This document shows positions 55,740-64,000 of a stretch of DNA of 64,000 bases, one piece after another; positions within the stretch are counted from its first letter, which is position 1; the number at the start of each line of letters is the position of its first letter. A model generated the notes under the pieces. That model searched no databases. It saw only the letters and a list, made by a program, of their open reading frames with translations, and had not been told where the DNA came from. The stretch lies in assembly GCA_963791905.1 (NCBI GenBank), contig CAWBTX010000005.1, positions 620,001 through 684,000 of the forward strand, given 5' to 3'. The translations under genes were made by a program, and so were the position numbers. The DNA is from Gaiellasilicea sp963791905. GTDB taxonomy: Bacteria > Actinomycetota > Thermoleophilia > Gaiellales > Gaiellaceae.

Positions 55740-56663
55740 TCAGGCCGCCAGCTCGAGCGTAACGCGCTCGAGCCACTCCGGCTCGTAGCTCGACAGCCCG
55801 CGGACACAGCGCAGGTACTCGTCCCGGATCGACTCCGTCACGGGGCCGACGCCGACCTCGACGTCGTCCACCGAGCGGAGCGGCGTCACCTCGGCGGCCG
55901 TGCCCGTCATGAACACCTCATCGGCGAGGTAGAGGTCGGACCGGATCAGGTTTCCCTCGACGACGGTGTGGCCGAGGCTGCGGGCGATCGCGATCACGGT
56001 GTCGCGGGTGATCCCGGGCAGGATCGACGCGGAGAGGCTGGGCGTCGCGATGACGCCGTCGCGGACCGCGAACACGTTCTCCCCCGAGCCGTCGGCGACG
56101 AAGCCGTCGGCCGTGAGCAGGATCGCCTCGTCGTAGCCGGCGTCGAGGGCCTCGTTCACCGCGAGCATCGAGTTGACGTAGATCCCGGTCGCCTTCGCGG
56201 CGTGCGGGATGACATTCGGGCCGACGCGCTGCCAGGACGAGATCTTCGCCCTGATCCCGTTCGTCTGGCCCTCGGCCCCGAGGTACGGGCCCCACGGCCA
56301 GCTGACGATCGCGACCTCGACCGGGTTCCCGCGGGGCGAGACGCTGAGCTCCCCGAAGCCGTAGAAGGCGATCGGGCGGACGTAGCACTCGGCGATCCCG
56401 TTCGCCGCGACGAGCTCCAGGGCGGCGTCTCGAAGCTCGTCGACCGTGAACGGGATCCGCATGCCCATCAGGCGCGCGGAGTGGTGGAGGCGCTGCAGGT
56501 GGTCGGTGAGGCGGAAGACGGCAGAGCCCTCTGCTGTCTCGTACGCGCGGATCCCCTCGAAGACGCCCGAGCCGTAGTGGAGGCCGTGGCTGGCGACGTG
56601 GAACGAGGCGTTCTGCCACGGCACGAGCCCACCGTTCATCCAGATCCAGGGCGTCGTCTGCAT
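55740..56663 (-). CDS. ilvE: Branched-chain amino acid aminotransferase
   Basis: A 307-residue fold-type IV PLP enzyme, the last step of Leu, Ile and Val synthesis. It has the catalytic lysine in HAAKATGIYVNSMLAVNEAL, GLHYGSGVFEGIRAY near the start, and GFVADGSGENVFAV. The size matches the family (about 305). It is divergent from leuC with 56 bases between starts. Confidence 0.95.
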   Translation of the reverse strand: MQTTPWIWMNGGLVPWQNASFHVASHGLHYGSGVFEGIRAYETAEGSAVFRLTDHLQRLHHSARLMGMRIPFTVDELRDAALELVAANGIAECYVRPIAFYGFGELSVSPRGNPVEVAIVSWPWGPYLGAEGQTNGIRAKISSWQRVGPNVIPHAAKATGIYVNSMLAVNEALDAGYDEAILLTADGFVADGSGENVFAVRDGVIATPSLSASILPGITRDTVIAIARSLGHTVVEGNLIRSDLYLADEVFMTGTAAEVTPLRSVDDVEVGVGPVTESIRDEYLRCVRGLSSYEPEWLERVTLELAA

Positions 56664-56685
56664 TACTGCACAAACTACAGTATTA

Positions 56686-56716
56686 GCTTTACTTCGTACA
56701 CCGCTTTGGCTAGCCT
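56686..56716 (+). promoter_or_regulatory. Proposed leuC promoter with GCTTTACTT element
   Basis: GCTTTACTTCGTACA lies at 56686-56700. TTTACT (56688-56693) and TAGCCT (56711-56716) are separated by 17 bases, as in a sigma-70-type promoter. The ATG follows TAGCCT by 3 bases, so a leaderless or very short transcript is expected. The same TTTACT-N17-TAGGCT layout precedes leuB. The element also lies in the ilvE upstream region on the other strand. Confidence 0.55.
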
Positions 56717-56719
56717 CGG

Positions 56720-58126
56720 ATGGTGGGAAAGACCCTGCTCGACCGCATCTGGGAGCGCCACGTCGTGGTCGAGCCCGCGGGCGAGCCCGCGCTCCTTTAC
56801 GTCGACCTGCACCTGATCCACGAGGTGACGTCGGCGCAGGCGTTCGAGGGACTCAGGCTCGCCGGCAGGCGCGTGCGGCGCCCCGATCTCTCGCTCGCGA
56901 CGATGGATCACAACGTCCCGACGGAGCCTGGACCGGTGCGCGACCCGCTCGCACGCGCGCAGCTCGAGGCGCTGCGGCGCAACTGCGCGGAGTTCGGCGT
57001 CCCGCTCTTCGCGACCGGCAGCGGCCGCGAGGGGATCGTGCACGTCATCGGCCCCGAGCTCGGCCTGAGCCAGCCCGGGATGACGATCGTGTGCGGCGAC
57101 AGCCACACCGGCACCCACGGCGCGCTCGGCGCGCTCGCGATCGGCGTCGGCACCTCCGAGGTCGAGCACGTGCTCGCGACGCAGTGCCTGCCGCAGCGGC
57201 GGCCGCGCTCGATGCGGATCGAGTTCGCGGGGGAGCGCGCTCCCGGCGTGACGGCGAAGGACATGATCCTGGGCGCGATCGGCCGGATCGGCGTCGCCGG
57301 CGGCACGGGTCACGTGATCGAGTACACCGGCGAGGCGGTTCGCGCCCTCTCGATGGAGCAGCGCCTGACCGTCTGCAACATGTCGATCGAGGCCGGCGCC
57401 CGGGCGGGGATGATCGGCCCGGACGAGACGACCTTCGCCTACCTCGAAGGGCGACCGGCCGCGCCGACGGGCGCGGACTGGGAGCGCGCCCTCGACGACT
57501 GGCGTGCGCTGGCGTCGGACGCCGACGCGACGTACGACACCGAGGTGGAGGTCGACGTCGCGTCGCTCGTCCCCCAGGTCACTTGGGGCACGAATCCGGG
57601 GATGGTCGTCCCGGTCACCGGTCGCGTGCCCGACCCAGCCGAGTTCCGCGAGTCCGACAAGCGAGAGGCCGCCGAGCGCGCGCTGTCCTACATGGGCCTC
57701 GAGCCGGGAACGCAGATCCAGGACATCCACGTCGACCGCGTCTTCATCGGCTCGTGCACGAACGCGCGGCTGGAGGACCTGCGGGCGGCCGCCGCGGTCG
57801 TGGCCGGCAAGCGGGTCCATCCGAAGGTGCGCGCGCTCGTCGTCCCGGGCTCGGCGACCGTGAAGCGGCTCGCCGAGGACGAAGGGATCGACCGGATTTT
57901 CCGCGAGGCCGGGTTCGAGTGGCGCCTCGCGGGGTGCTCGATGTGCCTCGGCATGAACCCCGACGTGCTCGCCTCCGGCGAGCGCTGCGCGTCCACCTCC
58001 AACCGCAACTTCGAAGGGCGGCAGGGGCGGGGAGGGCGCACGCACCTCGTCAGTCCCGAGCTGGCCGCCGCGACCGCGATCGCCGGCCACTTCGTCGATC
58101 CGCGCGACCTGGCGGAGCTCGCGTGA
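56720..58126 (+). CDS. leuC: 3-isopropylmalate dehydratase large subunit
   Basis: A 468-residue aconitase-family subunit that isomerises 2- to 3-isopropylmalate. VCGDSHTGTHGALGALAIGV, FIGSCTNARLEDLRAA and the iron-sulfur cysteines AGCSMCLGMNPD are intact. The last cysteines bind the [4Fe-4S] cluster. The stop overlaps the leuD GTG by 4 bp. Confidence 0.96.
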   Translation: MVGKTLLDRIWERHVVVEPAGEPALLYVDLHLIHEVTSAQAFEGLRLAGRRVRRPDLSLATMDHNVPTEPGPVRDPLARAQLEALRRNCAEFGVPLFATGSGREGIVHVIGPELGLSQPGMTIVCGDSHTGTHGALGALAIGVGTSEVEHVLATQCLPQRRPRSMRIEFAGERAPGVTAKDMILGAIGRIGVAGGTGHVIEYTGEAVRALSMEQRLTVCNMSIEAGARAGMIGPDETTFAYLEGRPAAPTGADWERALDDWRALASDADATYDTEVEVDVASLVPQVTWGTNPGMVVPVTGRVPDPAEFRESDKREAAERALSYMGLEPGTQIQDIHVDRVFIGSCTNARLEDLRAAAAVVAGKRVHPKVRALVVPGSATVKRLAEDEGIDRIFREAGFEWRLAGCSMCLGMNPDVLASGERCASTSNRNFEGRQGRGGRTHLVSPELAAATAIAGHFVDPRDLAELA

Positions 58127-58734
58127 AGCCGTTCCGCCGAGTGTCGTCGAACGTCGCGGTGCTCGATCGGCCGAACGTCGACACGGACCAGATCATCCCG
58201 AAGCAGTTCCTGAAGCGGATCGAGCGAACAGGCTTCGGCGAGTTCCTCTTCCAGGACTGGCGCCTCGACGAGAACGGGGAGCCGCGGCCCGACTTCGAGC
58301 TCAACGACCCGGCCGTCGCAGGCGCGAAGATCCTGATCGCGGGCGAGAACTTCGGCTGCGGCTCGTCGCGCGAGCACGCCGCCTGGGCGCTGCAGGACTA
58401 CGGCTTCGAGGTGATCATCGCGCCGTCGTTCGGCGACATCTTCAGGACGAACTCGCTCAAGGTCGGGCTCGTGCCGATCGTTCTGTCGCCCGGCCAGGTG
58501 GCCGCGCTGATCGCCGCCGTGCGCCGAGGCGCGGAGCTGACGGTCGACCTCGAGCACCAGGCTGTCAGCGGCGCCGGCGCCGTCATCACCTTCGACTTCG
58601 ATCCGGCGGCGCGGGAGTCGATCCTGCACGGGCTCGACGACATCGCCCGTTCGCTCGCGCACGAGGACGCCGTCGCGGCCTACGAGACGGCGCACCAGCC
58701 GCGCGTCGACACGCTCGCGCTCGCGCGAGGTTAG
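58123..58734 (+). CDS. leuD: 3-isopropylmalate dehydratase small subunit
   Basis: A 203-residue small subunit. GENFGCGSSREHAAWALQDY is the active-site region and NVDTDQIIPKQFLKRIERTG the N-terminal block. The GTG overlaps leuC (GTGA). The 3' end overlaps the convergent leuB stop by 4 bp. Confidence 0.95.
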   Translation: MKPFRRVSSNVAVLDRPNVDTDQIIPKQFLKRIERTGFGEFLFQDWRLDENGEPRPDFELNDPAVAGAKILIAGENFGCGSSREHAAWALQDYGFEVIIAPSFGDIFRTNSLKVGLVPIVLSPGQVAALIAAVRRGAELTVDLEHQAVSGAGAVITFDFDPAARESILHGLDDIARSLAHEDAVAAYETAHQPRVDTLALARG

Positions 58735-59726
58735 GGCGTAGGCACGCGGAGGCCCGCGAGCACGGCCGCGGCGAACTCGGCCGTCGTCGCGTTGCCGCCC
58801 ACGTCCGGCGTCGGCGCGGCCACGAGCGCGTCGTCGACCGCCCGCTCGAGCGAGGCCGCAAGCTCCTCCTCGCCGGCCGCGTGCCGGAGCAGCAGGGCGA
58901 CCGAGCGCAGCATCGCCGCCGGGTTTGCGGTGCCTTTGCCGGCGATGTCGGGAGCCGAGCCGTGCACCGGCTCGAACACTCCTGGTGCGCCGTCTCCGAG
59001 GCTCGCTGACGCGGCGAGCCCGAGGCCTCCGGTGAGCCCGGCGGCGACGTCGGAGAGGATGTCGCCGAAGGTGTTCTCGGTGAGGAGCACGTCGAAGCGG
59101 GCCGGCCGCTCGACGAGCGTCAGGCCGGCGGTGTCGACGAGCATGTGCTCCAGCTCGACGTCGGGATAGTCGCTGGCGAGGCCCGTCACCACCTCGCGCC
59201 ACAGCCGTGACGTCTCGAGGACGTTCGCCTTGTCGACGGAGGTCACGTGGCTGCGCCTGCCGCGGGCGAGCTCGAACGCCCGCCGGGCGACACGCTCGAT
59301 CCCGGCCGGCGTGTACTCGCACGTGTCGAACGCGGAGCCGTCTGGCCGACGTCCGCTCTCGCCGTAGTAGAGCCCGCCGACGAGCTCGCGGACGATGAGG
59401 AGGTCGATGCCTCGGCCGGTGGCCGGCCGGAGATTCGCGTAGACGTCGAGCGCGCGCCGCAGCCCGATCAGGCCCTGTTCGGGTCGAACGGCGGCCCCTT
59501 CGAACTCGGGGAGCCCGACCGCGCCGAGCAGCACCGCGTCCGCGCCGTGGCAGGCGGCCAGGGTCGACTCCGGCAGCGGCGTCCCTTCGTCGAGAATTGC
59601 GCGGCCGCCGAAGGGGTGCTGCTCGATCTCGACGTCGACCGGCAGCGCGACGAGCACGTCCGTCGCGACGGCCGCGACCTCAGGACCGATCCCGTCGCCC
59701 GGCAGGCAGGCGATGCGCAGAGTCAC
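58731..59726 (-). CDS. leuB: 3-isopropylmalate dehydrogenase
   Basis: A 331-residue NAD-dependent decarboxylating dehydrogenase. RIACLPGDGIGPEVAAVATD is the N-terminus, TSVDKANVLETSRLWREVV carries the catalytic lysine, and FGDILSDVAAGLTGGLGLAA and HGSAPDIAGKGTANPAA the metal and NAD sites. The start GTG at 59726 gives the usual length. A leader of about 90 bases with a strong hairpin and a small ORF precedes it. Confidence 0.95.
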   Translation of the reverse strand: MTLRIACLPGDGIGPEVAAVATDVLVALPVDVEIEQHPFGGRAILDEGTPLPESTLAACHGADAVLLGAVGLPEFEGAAVRPEQGLIGLRRALDVYANLRPATGRGIDLLIVRELVGGLYYGESGRRPDGSAFDTCEYTPAGIERVARRAFELARGRRSHVTSVDKANVLETSRLWREVVTGLASDYPDVELEHMLVDTAGLTLVERPARFDVLLTENTFGDILSDVAAGLTGGLGLAASASLGDGAPGVFEPVHGSAPDIAGKGTANPAAMLRSVALLLRHAAGEEELAASLERAVDDALVAAPTPDVGGNATTAEFAAAVLAGLRVPTP

Positions 59727-59736
59727 GGGTCGGCTC

Positions 59737-59811
59737 TCACAGCAACGCTCCAGGCGGCAACGGGGTCGTCCTCCGCTGCCGCCTGGGAAGCGGTGCAGGA
59801 GGGACGTACAT
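59737..59811 (-). CDS. Candidate leader peptide before leuB
   Basis: ATG at 59811 opens a 24-codon frame ending in Leu-Leu-stop (TTG CTG TGA at 59745-59737). Four of its codons are Leu. It would start about 10 bases downstream of the proposed TAGGCT -10, so almost leaderless, and it overlaps the 10-bp hairpin. Leucine attenuators normally have a longer Leu run before the hairpin, so this may be chance. The leuB start is 10 bases downstream. Confidence 0.25.
   Translation of the reverse strand: MYVPPAPLPRRQRRTTPLPPGALL
59750..59786 (-). promoter_or_regulatory. Leader hairpin upstream of leuB
   Basis: On the minus strand CCAGGCGGCA and TGCCGCCTGG form a perfect 10-bp stem around a 17-base loop, 24 bases before the leuB GTG. 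It has no T-tract, so it is not a simple terminator. It could be part of a leader-based control together with the small ORF that overlaps it. Confidence 0.5.
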
Positions 59812-59820
59812 GCACGTGCG

Positions 59821-59851
59821 AGCCTACCTGTAGCGCTGTAGGAAGTAAAGC
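59821..59851 (-). promoter_or_regulatory. Proposed leuB promoter with GCTTTACTT element
   Basis: On the minus strand GCTTTACTTCCTACA (59851-59837) contains TTTACT (59844-59849). TAGGCT (59821-59826) follows after 17 bases. The layout and bases match the leuC promoter. The element reaches the first base of the thrC stop codon. Confidence 0.55.
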
Positions 59852-61071
59852 TATGCCGCGACCCCCAGTTGCTGGAGCAGGACGTCCGCGTCCGCCTCGA
59901 TCTCGACCGGGAGGAGCCGGTCGGCAATGAGGCCGGGCGTCTTGAGGCCGTCGCCGGTGACGAGCAGCACGACGGAGTCGTCGGCGCCGACGGATCCCTC
60001 CTCGATCGCCTGACGCAGCGCGCCGAGGCAGATGCCGGCCGCCGCCTCGCCGAAGACGCCGGAACGCTCGGCCAGGAGGGTCATGTTCGCCGCGATCTCG
60101 TCCTCGGCGACGGCGTGGATCGAGCCGCCAGACGCCCGGACCGCCGCGATCGCATTGTTGCCGTCCGCGGGATTGCCAATCGCGAGCGACGTGGCCGCCG
60201 TCTGAGGCCGGACCGGGGTGACCGGCCGATCCTCGGCGAACGCTGCCGCGACCGGGCTGCAGCCCTCGGCCTGAGCGCCGACGATGCGCGGCGCCGGCCC
60301 GTCCACGAGCCCGAGCTCGCGGAACTCCGAGAAGCCCTGAGCGACCTTCGAGAGCAGCGAGCCGGAGGCGACGGGACAGACGACGACGTCGGGGAGCGTC
60401 CAGCCGAGCTGCTCCGCGATCTCGAACGCGACGGTCTTCGAGCCCTCCGCGTAGTACGAGCGCAGGCCGACGTTGACGAAGCCCCACGGCAGCTCGAAGG
60501 AGAGCTCCACCGTGAGGCGGCTGCAGTCGTCATAGCTGCCGCGCACCTCGTACAGCGTCGCGCCGTAGGCCGCGACGGGAGCGAGCTTCTCGCGCTCGAG
60601 GCCGATCGGGCAGAAGACGGCTGCGGCGAGCCCTTCCGCGGCAGCGCGTGCCGCGACGGCGCCGGCGAGGTTTCCGGTCGACGAGCACGCGAGCGTGTCG
60701 AGGCCGGCCTCCTGCGCCTTGGCTGCCGCGACGGCGACGACGCGGTCCTTGAACGAGTGCGTCGGGTTTGCCGTGTCGAGCTTGAGCCGGAGCTCGCGCA
60801 GCCCGATCGCCTCCGCGAGCTTCGGCGCCTCGACGAGCGGTGTGAGACCGGGGGCGAGGCGCGGCTCCTCGGGGGCCGCGACGGGCAGCAGGTCCGCGTA
60901 GCGCCAGAGGGACGGATGCCCCGTGGCGATCCGCTCGCGCGTCAGTCGCGGGCGGAGGTCGTCGAGGTCGTAGACCGGGTCGAGCGGGCCCCAGCAGCGG
61001 CTGCAGGTGCCGACCGGCTCGAGGTCCACGTCCGCGCCGCAGTTGCGGCAGCGAAGGTGTGTAGCGGGCAT
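59851..61071 (-). CDS. thrC: Threonine-synthase-family protein with zinc ribbon
   Basis: A 406-residue fold-type II PLP enzyme. The N-terminus has a zinc ribbon (Cys8, Cys11, Cys23, Cys26). LDTANPTHSFKDRVVAVAAA contains the PLP lysine, LACSSTGNLAGAVAARAAAE the phosphate-binding turn, and VCPVASGSLLSKVAQGFSEF follows. The family normally converts O-phosphohomoserine to threonine. A SAM riboswitch lies directly upstream, which is unexpected for threonine synthesis. A role in methionine-related metabolism should be kept open. GAGGAGG at 61078-61084 is the ribosome site. Confidence 0.9.
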   Translation of the reverse strand: MPATHLRCRNCGADVDLEPVGTCSRCWGPLDPVYDLDDLRPRLTRERIATGHPSLWRYADLLPVAAPEEPRLAPGLTPLVEAPKLAEAIGLRELRLKLDTANPTHSFKDRVVAVAAAKAQEAGLDTLACSSTGNLAGAVAARAAAEGLAAAVFCPIGLEREKLAPVAAYGATLYEVRGSYDDCSRLTVELSFELPWGFVNVGLRSYYAEGSKTVAFEIAEQLGWTLPDVVVCPVASGSLLSKVAQGFSEFRELGLVDGPAPRIVGAQAEGCSPVAAAFAEDRPVTPVRPQTAATSLAIGNPADGNNAIAAVRASGGSIHAVAEDEIAANMTLLAERSGVFGEAAAGICLGALRQAIEEGSVGADDSVVLLVTGDGLKTPGLIADRLLPVEIEADADVLLQQLGVAA

Positions 61072-61092
61072 CGGTTCCTCCTCACGTTCGTC

Positions 61093-61204
61093 GCTCTACA
61101 TCGCTCCGAGCGGGTGCTCGGCCGGTTGGCACCTTGCCCAAGGTCACAGGGCAGGTTGCCGAGGCGTCGTCGAGCCGGTCTCTCGGCCTCTCTTGATGCG
61201 GAGC
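61093..61204 (-). promoter_or_regulatory. SAM riboswitch (S-box/SAM-I clan) upstream of thrC
   Basis: On the minus strand the aptamer core is complete. The P1 arms GCTCCGCATC (61204-61195) and GATGTAGAGC (61102-61093) pair. CATCAAGAGAGGCCGAGAGA is the P1/P2 junction and CGCCTCGGCAACC closes P2/P3. CAAGGTGCCAACCGG is the J3/4 ligand-binding strand and CCGAGC-ACCC-GCTCGG is P4. These match the S-box consensus block by block. The thrC ribosome site lies 8 bases after P1 and no terminator hairpin is seen, so control is probably at translation initiation. SAM-I and SAM-IV share this core; the subclass is not fixed here. Confidence 0.9.
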
Positions 61205-61232
61205 GGGAACGAGTCCCGCCCGTGGCCTTCCG

Positions 61233-61249
61233 AGTGTACAAAGTAAAGC
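61233..61249 (-). promoter_or_regulatory. GCTTTACTT element before the thrC riboswitch
   Basis: On the minus strand GCTTTACTTTGTACACT carries the same GCTTTACTT-NN-TACA word as leuC and leuB. TACACT (61233-61238) could be a -10 box; the 17-base downstream position used at leuC/leuB has CACGGG instead. It begins 4 bases after the ilvD stop codon and about 30 bases before the aptamer. Confidence 0.45.
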
Positions 61250-61253
61250 ACGC

Positions 61254-62964
61254 TCATGTCGTGACGGCTCCCTCGGAGGCGGACGAGACGTGCCGCGCGT
61301 ACTTCGCGAGCGCACCCGCCTCGTACCGGGGCGCGGGCTGCACCCAGTCGGCCCGCCGCCGGGCGAGCTCGTCGTCCGGAACCTCGGCGCGAAGCTCCCG
61401 TGCCGCGACGTCGATGACGACGACGTCTCCGTCCCGCAGCGAGGCGAGCGGGCCACCGTGGAACGCCTCGGGCGTCACGTGGCCGACCATGAAACCGTGC
61501 GTCGCGCCCGAGAAGCGGCCGTCGGTCACGAGTGCGACCGAGTCGGCGAGCCCTTCGCCGACGATCGCGGCGGTGACGTGGAGCATCTCGCGCATCCCCG
61601 GCCCGCCGGACGGCCCCTCGTACCGGATCACCACGACGTCGCCGGGCAGGATCGAGCGCGCCTTGACGGCGGCGAAGCACGCCTCCTCGGAGTCGAAGAC
61701 GCGGGCTGGGCCGCGGTGCTCGAGCCGGTCGTGGCCCGCGAGCTTCACGACTGCGCCGTCCGGTGCGAGGTTGCCGTAGAGAATGCGGAGGCCGCCGGTC
61801 GGCTTGAGCGGCCGCTCGAGCGGCACCACCACCTCCTGCCCGGGACGCTCCGCAACCGCGGCGGCGATGCCCGTGAGAGAGGCGCCGCCGACGTTCCGCG
61901 CGGAGCCGTCGACGAGCGAGTCGCCCTTCAGGAGCTCGCGCGCGAGGAGCCCGAAGCCACCGGCCTCGTGCAGGTCCGTGGCGACGAAGCGGCCGCCGGG
62001 CTTGAGGCTCGCGAGCACCGGCGTCCGCGCCGCCACGCGGTCGAAGTCATCCAGCGTGTAGGGCACGCCGGCCTCCCGGGCGATCGCGAGCAGATGCAGC
62101 ACGCCGTTCGTCGAGCCCGCGCTCGCCGCGATCGCCGCAGCAGCATTGTCGAGCGCCGCGCGCGTGATGATGGCGGAGGGCCTGACGTCCTCGCGCACGA
62201 GGCGCATCGCGAGCGTCCCCGCCTCGTGCGCGGCCTCTTCCTTCGAGTCGTGGAGCGCGGGGATGGAGTTGAGGCCGCTCGGCGCGATGCCGAGGAACTC
62301 GAGCGCCATCGCCATCGTGTTCGCGGTGAACTGCCCACCGCAGGCACCCGCGCCGGGGCAGGCGACGCTCTCGAGGGCGTGGACGTCGGCGCCCGACATC
62401 GTCCCGGCCGCATGCTGCCCGACGGCCTCGAAGACGTCCTGGATCGTCACGTCGCGGTCGCGGAAGCGGCCGGGCGCGATGGAGCCGTTGTAGAGGACGA
62501 GCCCCGGCAGGTCGAGGCGCGCGAGCGCCATCGCTGCGGCCGGGATCGTCTTGTCGCAGCCGACGAGGCAGACGAGGCCGTCGAAGAGATGGCCCCGCGC
62601 GACGAGCTCGATCGAGTCGGCGATCACCTCGCGCGAGACGAGCGAGGCGCGCATGCCCTCGGTCCCCATCGACACGCCGTCCGACACGGCGATCGTGTTG
62701 AACTCCATCGGCGTGCCGCCCGCCTCGCGGATGCCGCGCTTGACGTGCTGCGCGAGCGCCCGCTGGTTGAGGTTGCACGGCATCGTCTCGATCCAGTTCG
62801 TGGCGACGCCGATCAGCGGACGCGCGAGGTCCTCGTCCGTGAAGCCCGTTCCCTTCAGCATCGCGCGCGCAGGCGCGCGGTCGGCGCCGTCTGTCAGGGC
62901 GGCGCTGTGGCGCTTCGCGGGATCGGTCGGGCGGTCGTAGGGAGTGCTGCCGTTGCGCGAGCCC

Positions 62965-62975
<11 letters not shown>
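61254..62975 (-). CDS. ilvD: Dihydroxy-acid dehydratase
   Basis: A 573-residue iron-sulfur dehydratase of Ile/Val synthesis. The cluster cysteines are in ETMPCNLNQ, VCLVGCDKTIPAAAMALARL and CPGAGACGGQFTANTMAM. The C-terminal block DGRFSGATHGFMVGHVTPEA is intact. The GTG start overlaps the end of ilvC by 11 bp. It follows ilvC in the same operon. Confidence 0.96.
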
Positions 62976-63966
<991 letters not shown>

Positions 63967-64000
63967 GTGACGTGTCCTTTCGACTAGGCGTTGAGGGCTG

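Noticed and set aside
59727..59850. T-box or classical leucine attenuator before leuB
   Set aside because: No T-box consensus (AGGGTGGNACCGCG) and no terminator hairpin with a T-tract are present. Only a hairpin and a weak leader ORF can be supported.

Overview
The window is about 70% G+C, with tightly packed genes and frequent ATGA/GTGA stop-start overlaps. The family content (LAL-type LuxR regulator, PadR plus permease-prefix membrane protein, LacI/ROK sugar genes, short APS reductase and ferredoxin-type sulfite reductase, zinc-ribbon threonine synthase) points to a high-G+C actinobacterial lineage. A Thermoleophilia-like soil or sediment bacterium is my best guess, but that is inference: no rRNA or other phylogenetic marker is present.

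Region 1 (0.4-32 kb) is accessory. It holds a hydrolase, a multicopper oxidase remnant, a two-subunit molybdenum hydroxylase, an interrupted Tat-exported protein, a cupin, ArsR/AHSA1 and RibD-like genes, and a LysR gene divergent from a drug-efflux-type MFS gene that is followed by truncated haemoglobin and metallo-hydrolase genes. Next come PadR with its membrane partner, a secreted beta-helix protein, PAS-LuxR and LAL regulators, a haem peroxidase, a redox trio (sulfite-oxidase-like protein, flavin reductase, small zinc-ribbon protein), and an exopolysaccharide-type locus. That locus combines a PgaC-like synthase, a small membrane protein, a secreted LanC-like toroid protein and a divergent polysaccharide deacetylase.

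Region 2 (32-48 kb) is central metabolism. A minus-strand operon runs sulfite reductase, cysH, an unknown gene, precorrin-2 dehydrogenase, SUMT and PEP carboxylase, so sulfate reduction is linked to supply of its sirohaem cofactor. Divergent from it are gltB, gltD and an ACT-domain malic enzyme. Region 3 (46.7-54.5 kb) is a polyol module: a mannitol-dehydrogenase-type enzyme, a complete ABC importer, a LacI regulator with three matching operators, and a ROK sugar kinase, giving uptake, oxidation to ketose and phosphorylation. Region 4 (54.5-64 kb) is branched-chain amino acid and threonine synthesis: alaA/C-like aminotransferase, ilvE, leuC, leuD, leuB, thrC, ilvD and ilvC. A well-formed SAM riboswitch precedes thrC, and a recurring GCTTTACTT promoter-like element precedes leuC, leuB and thrC.

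Thirteen apparent single-base frameshifts lie between 2.7 and 45 kb, including five in gltB/gltD, and there is one in-frame TGA. Because essential genes are affected, most are probably assembly or consensus errors rather than real decay. I give these genes their full reconstructed extents and mark each break.
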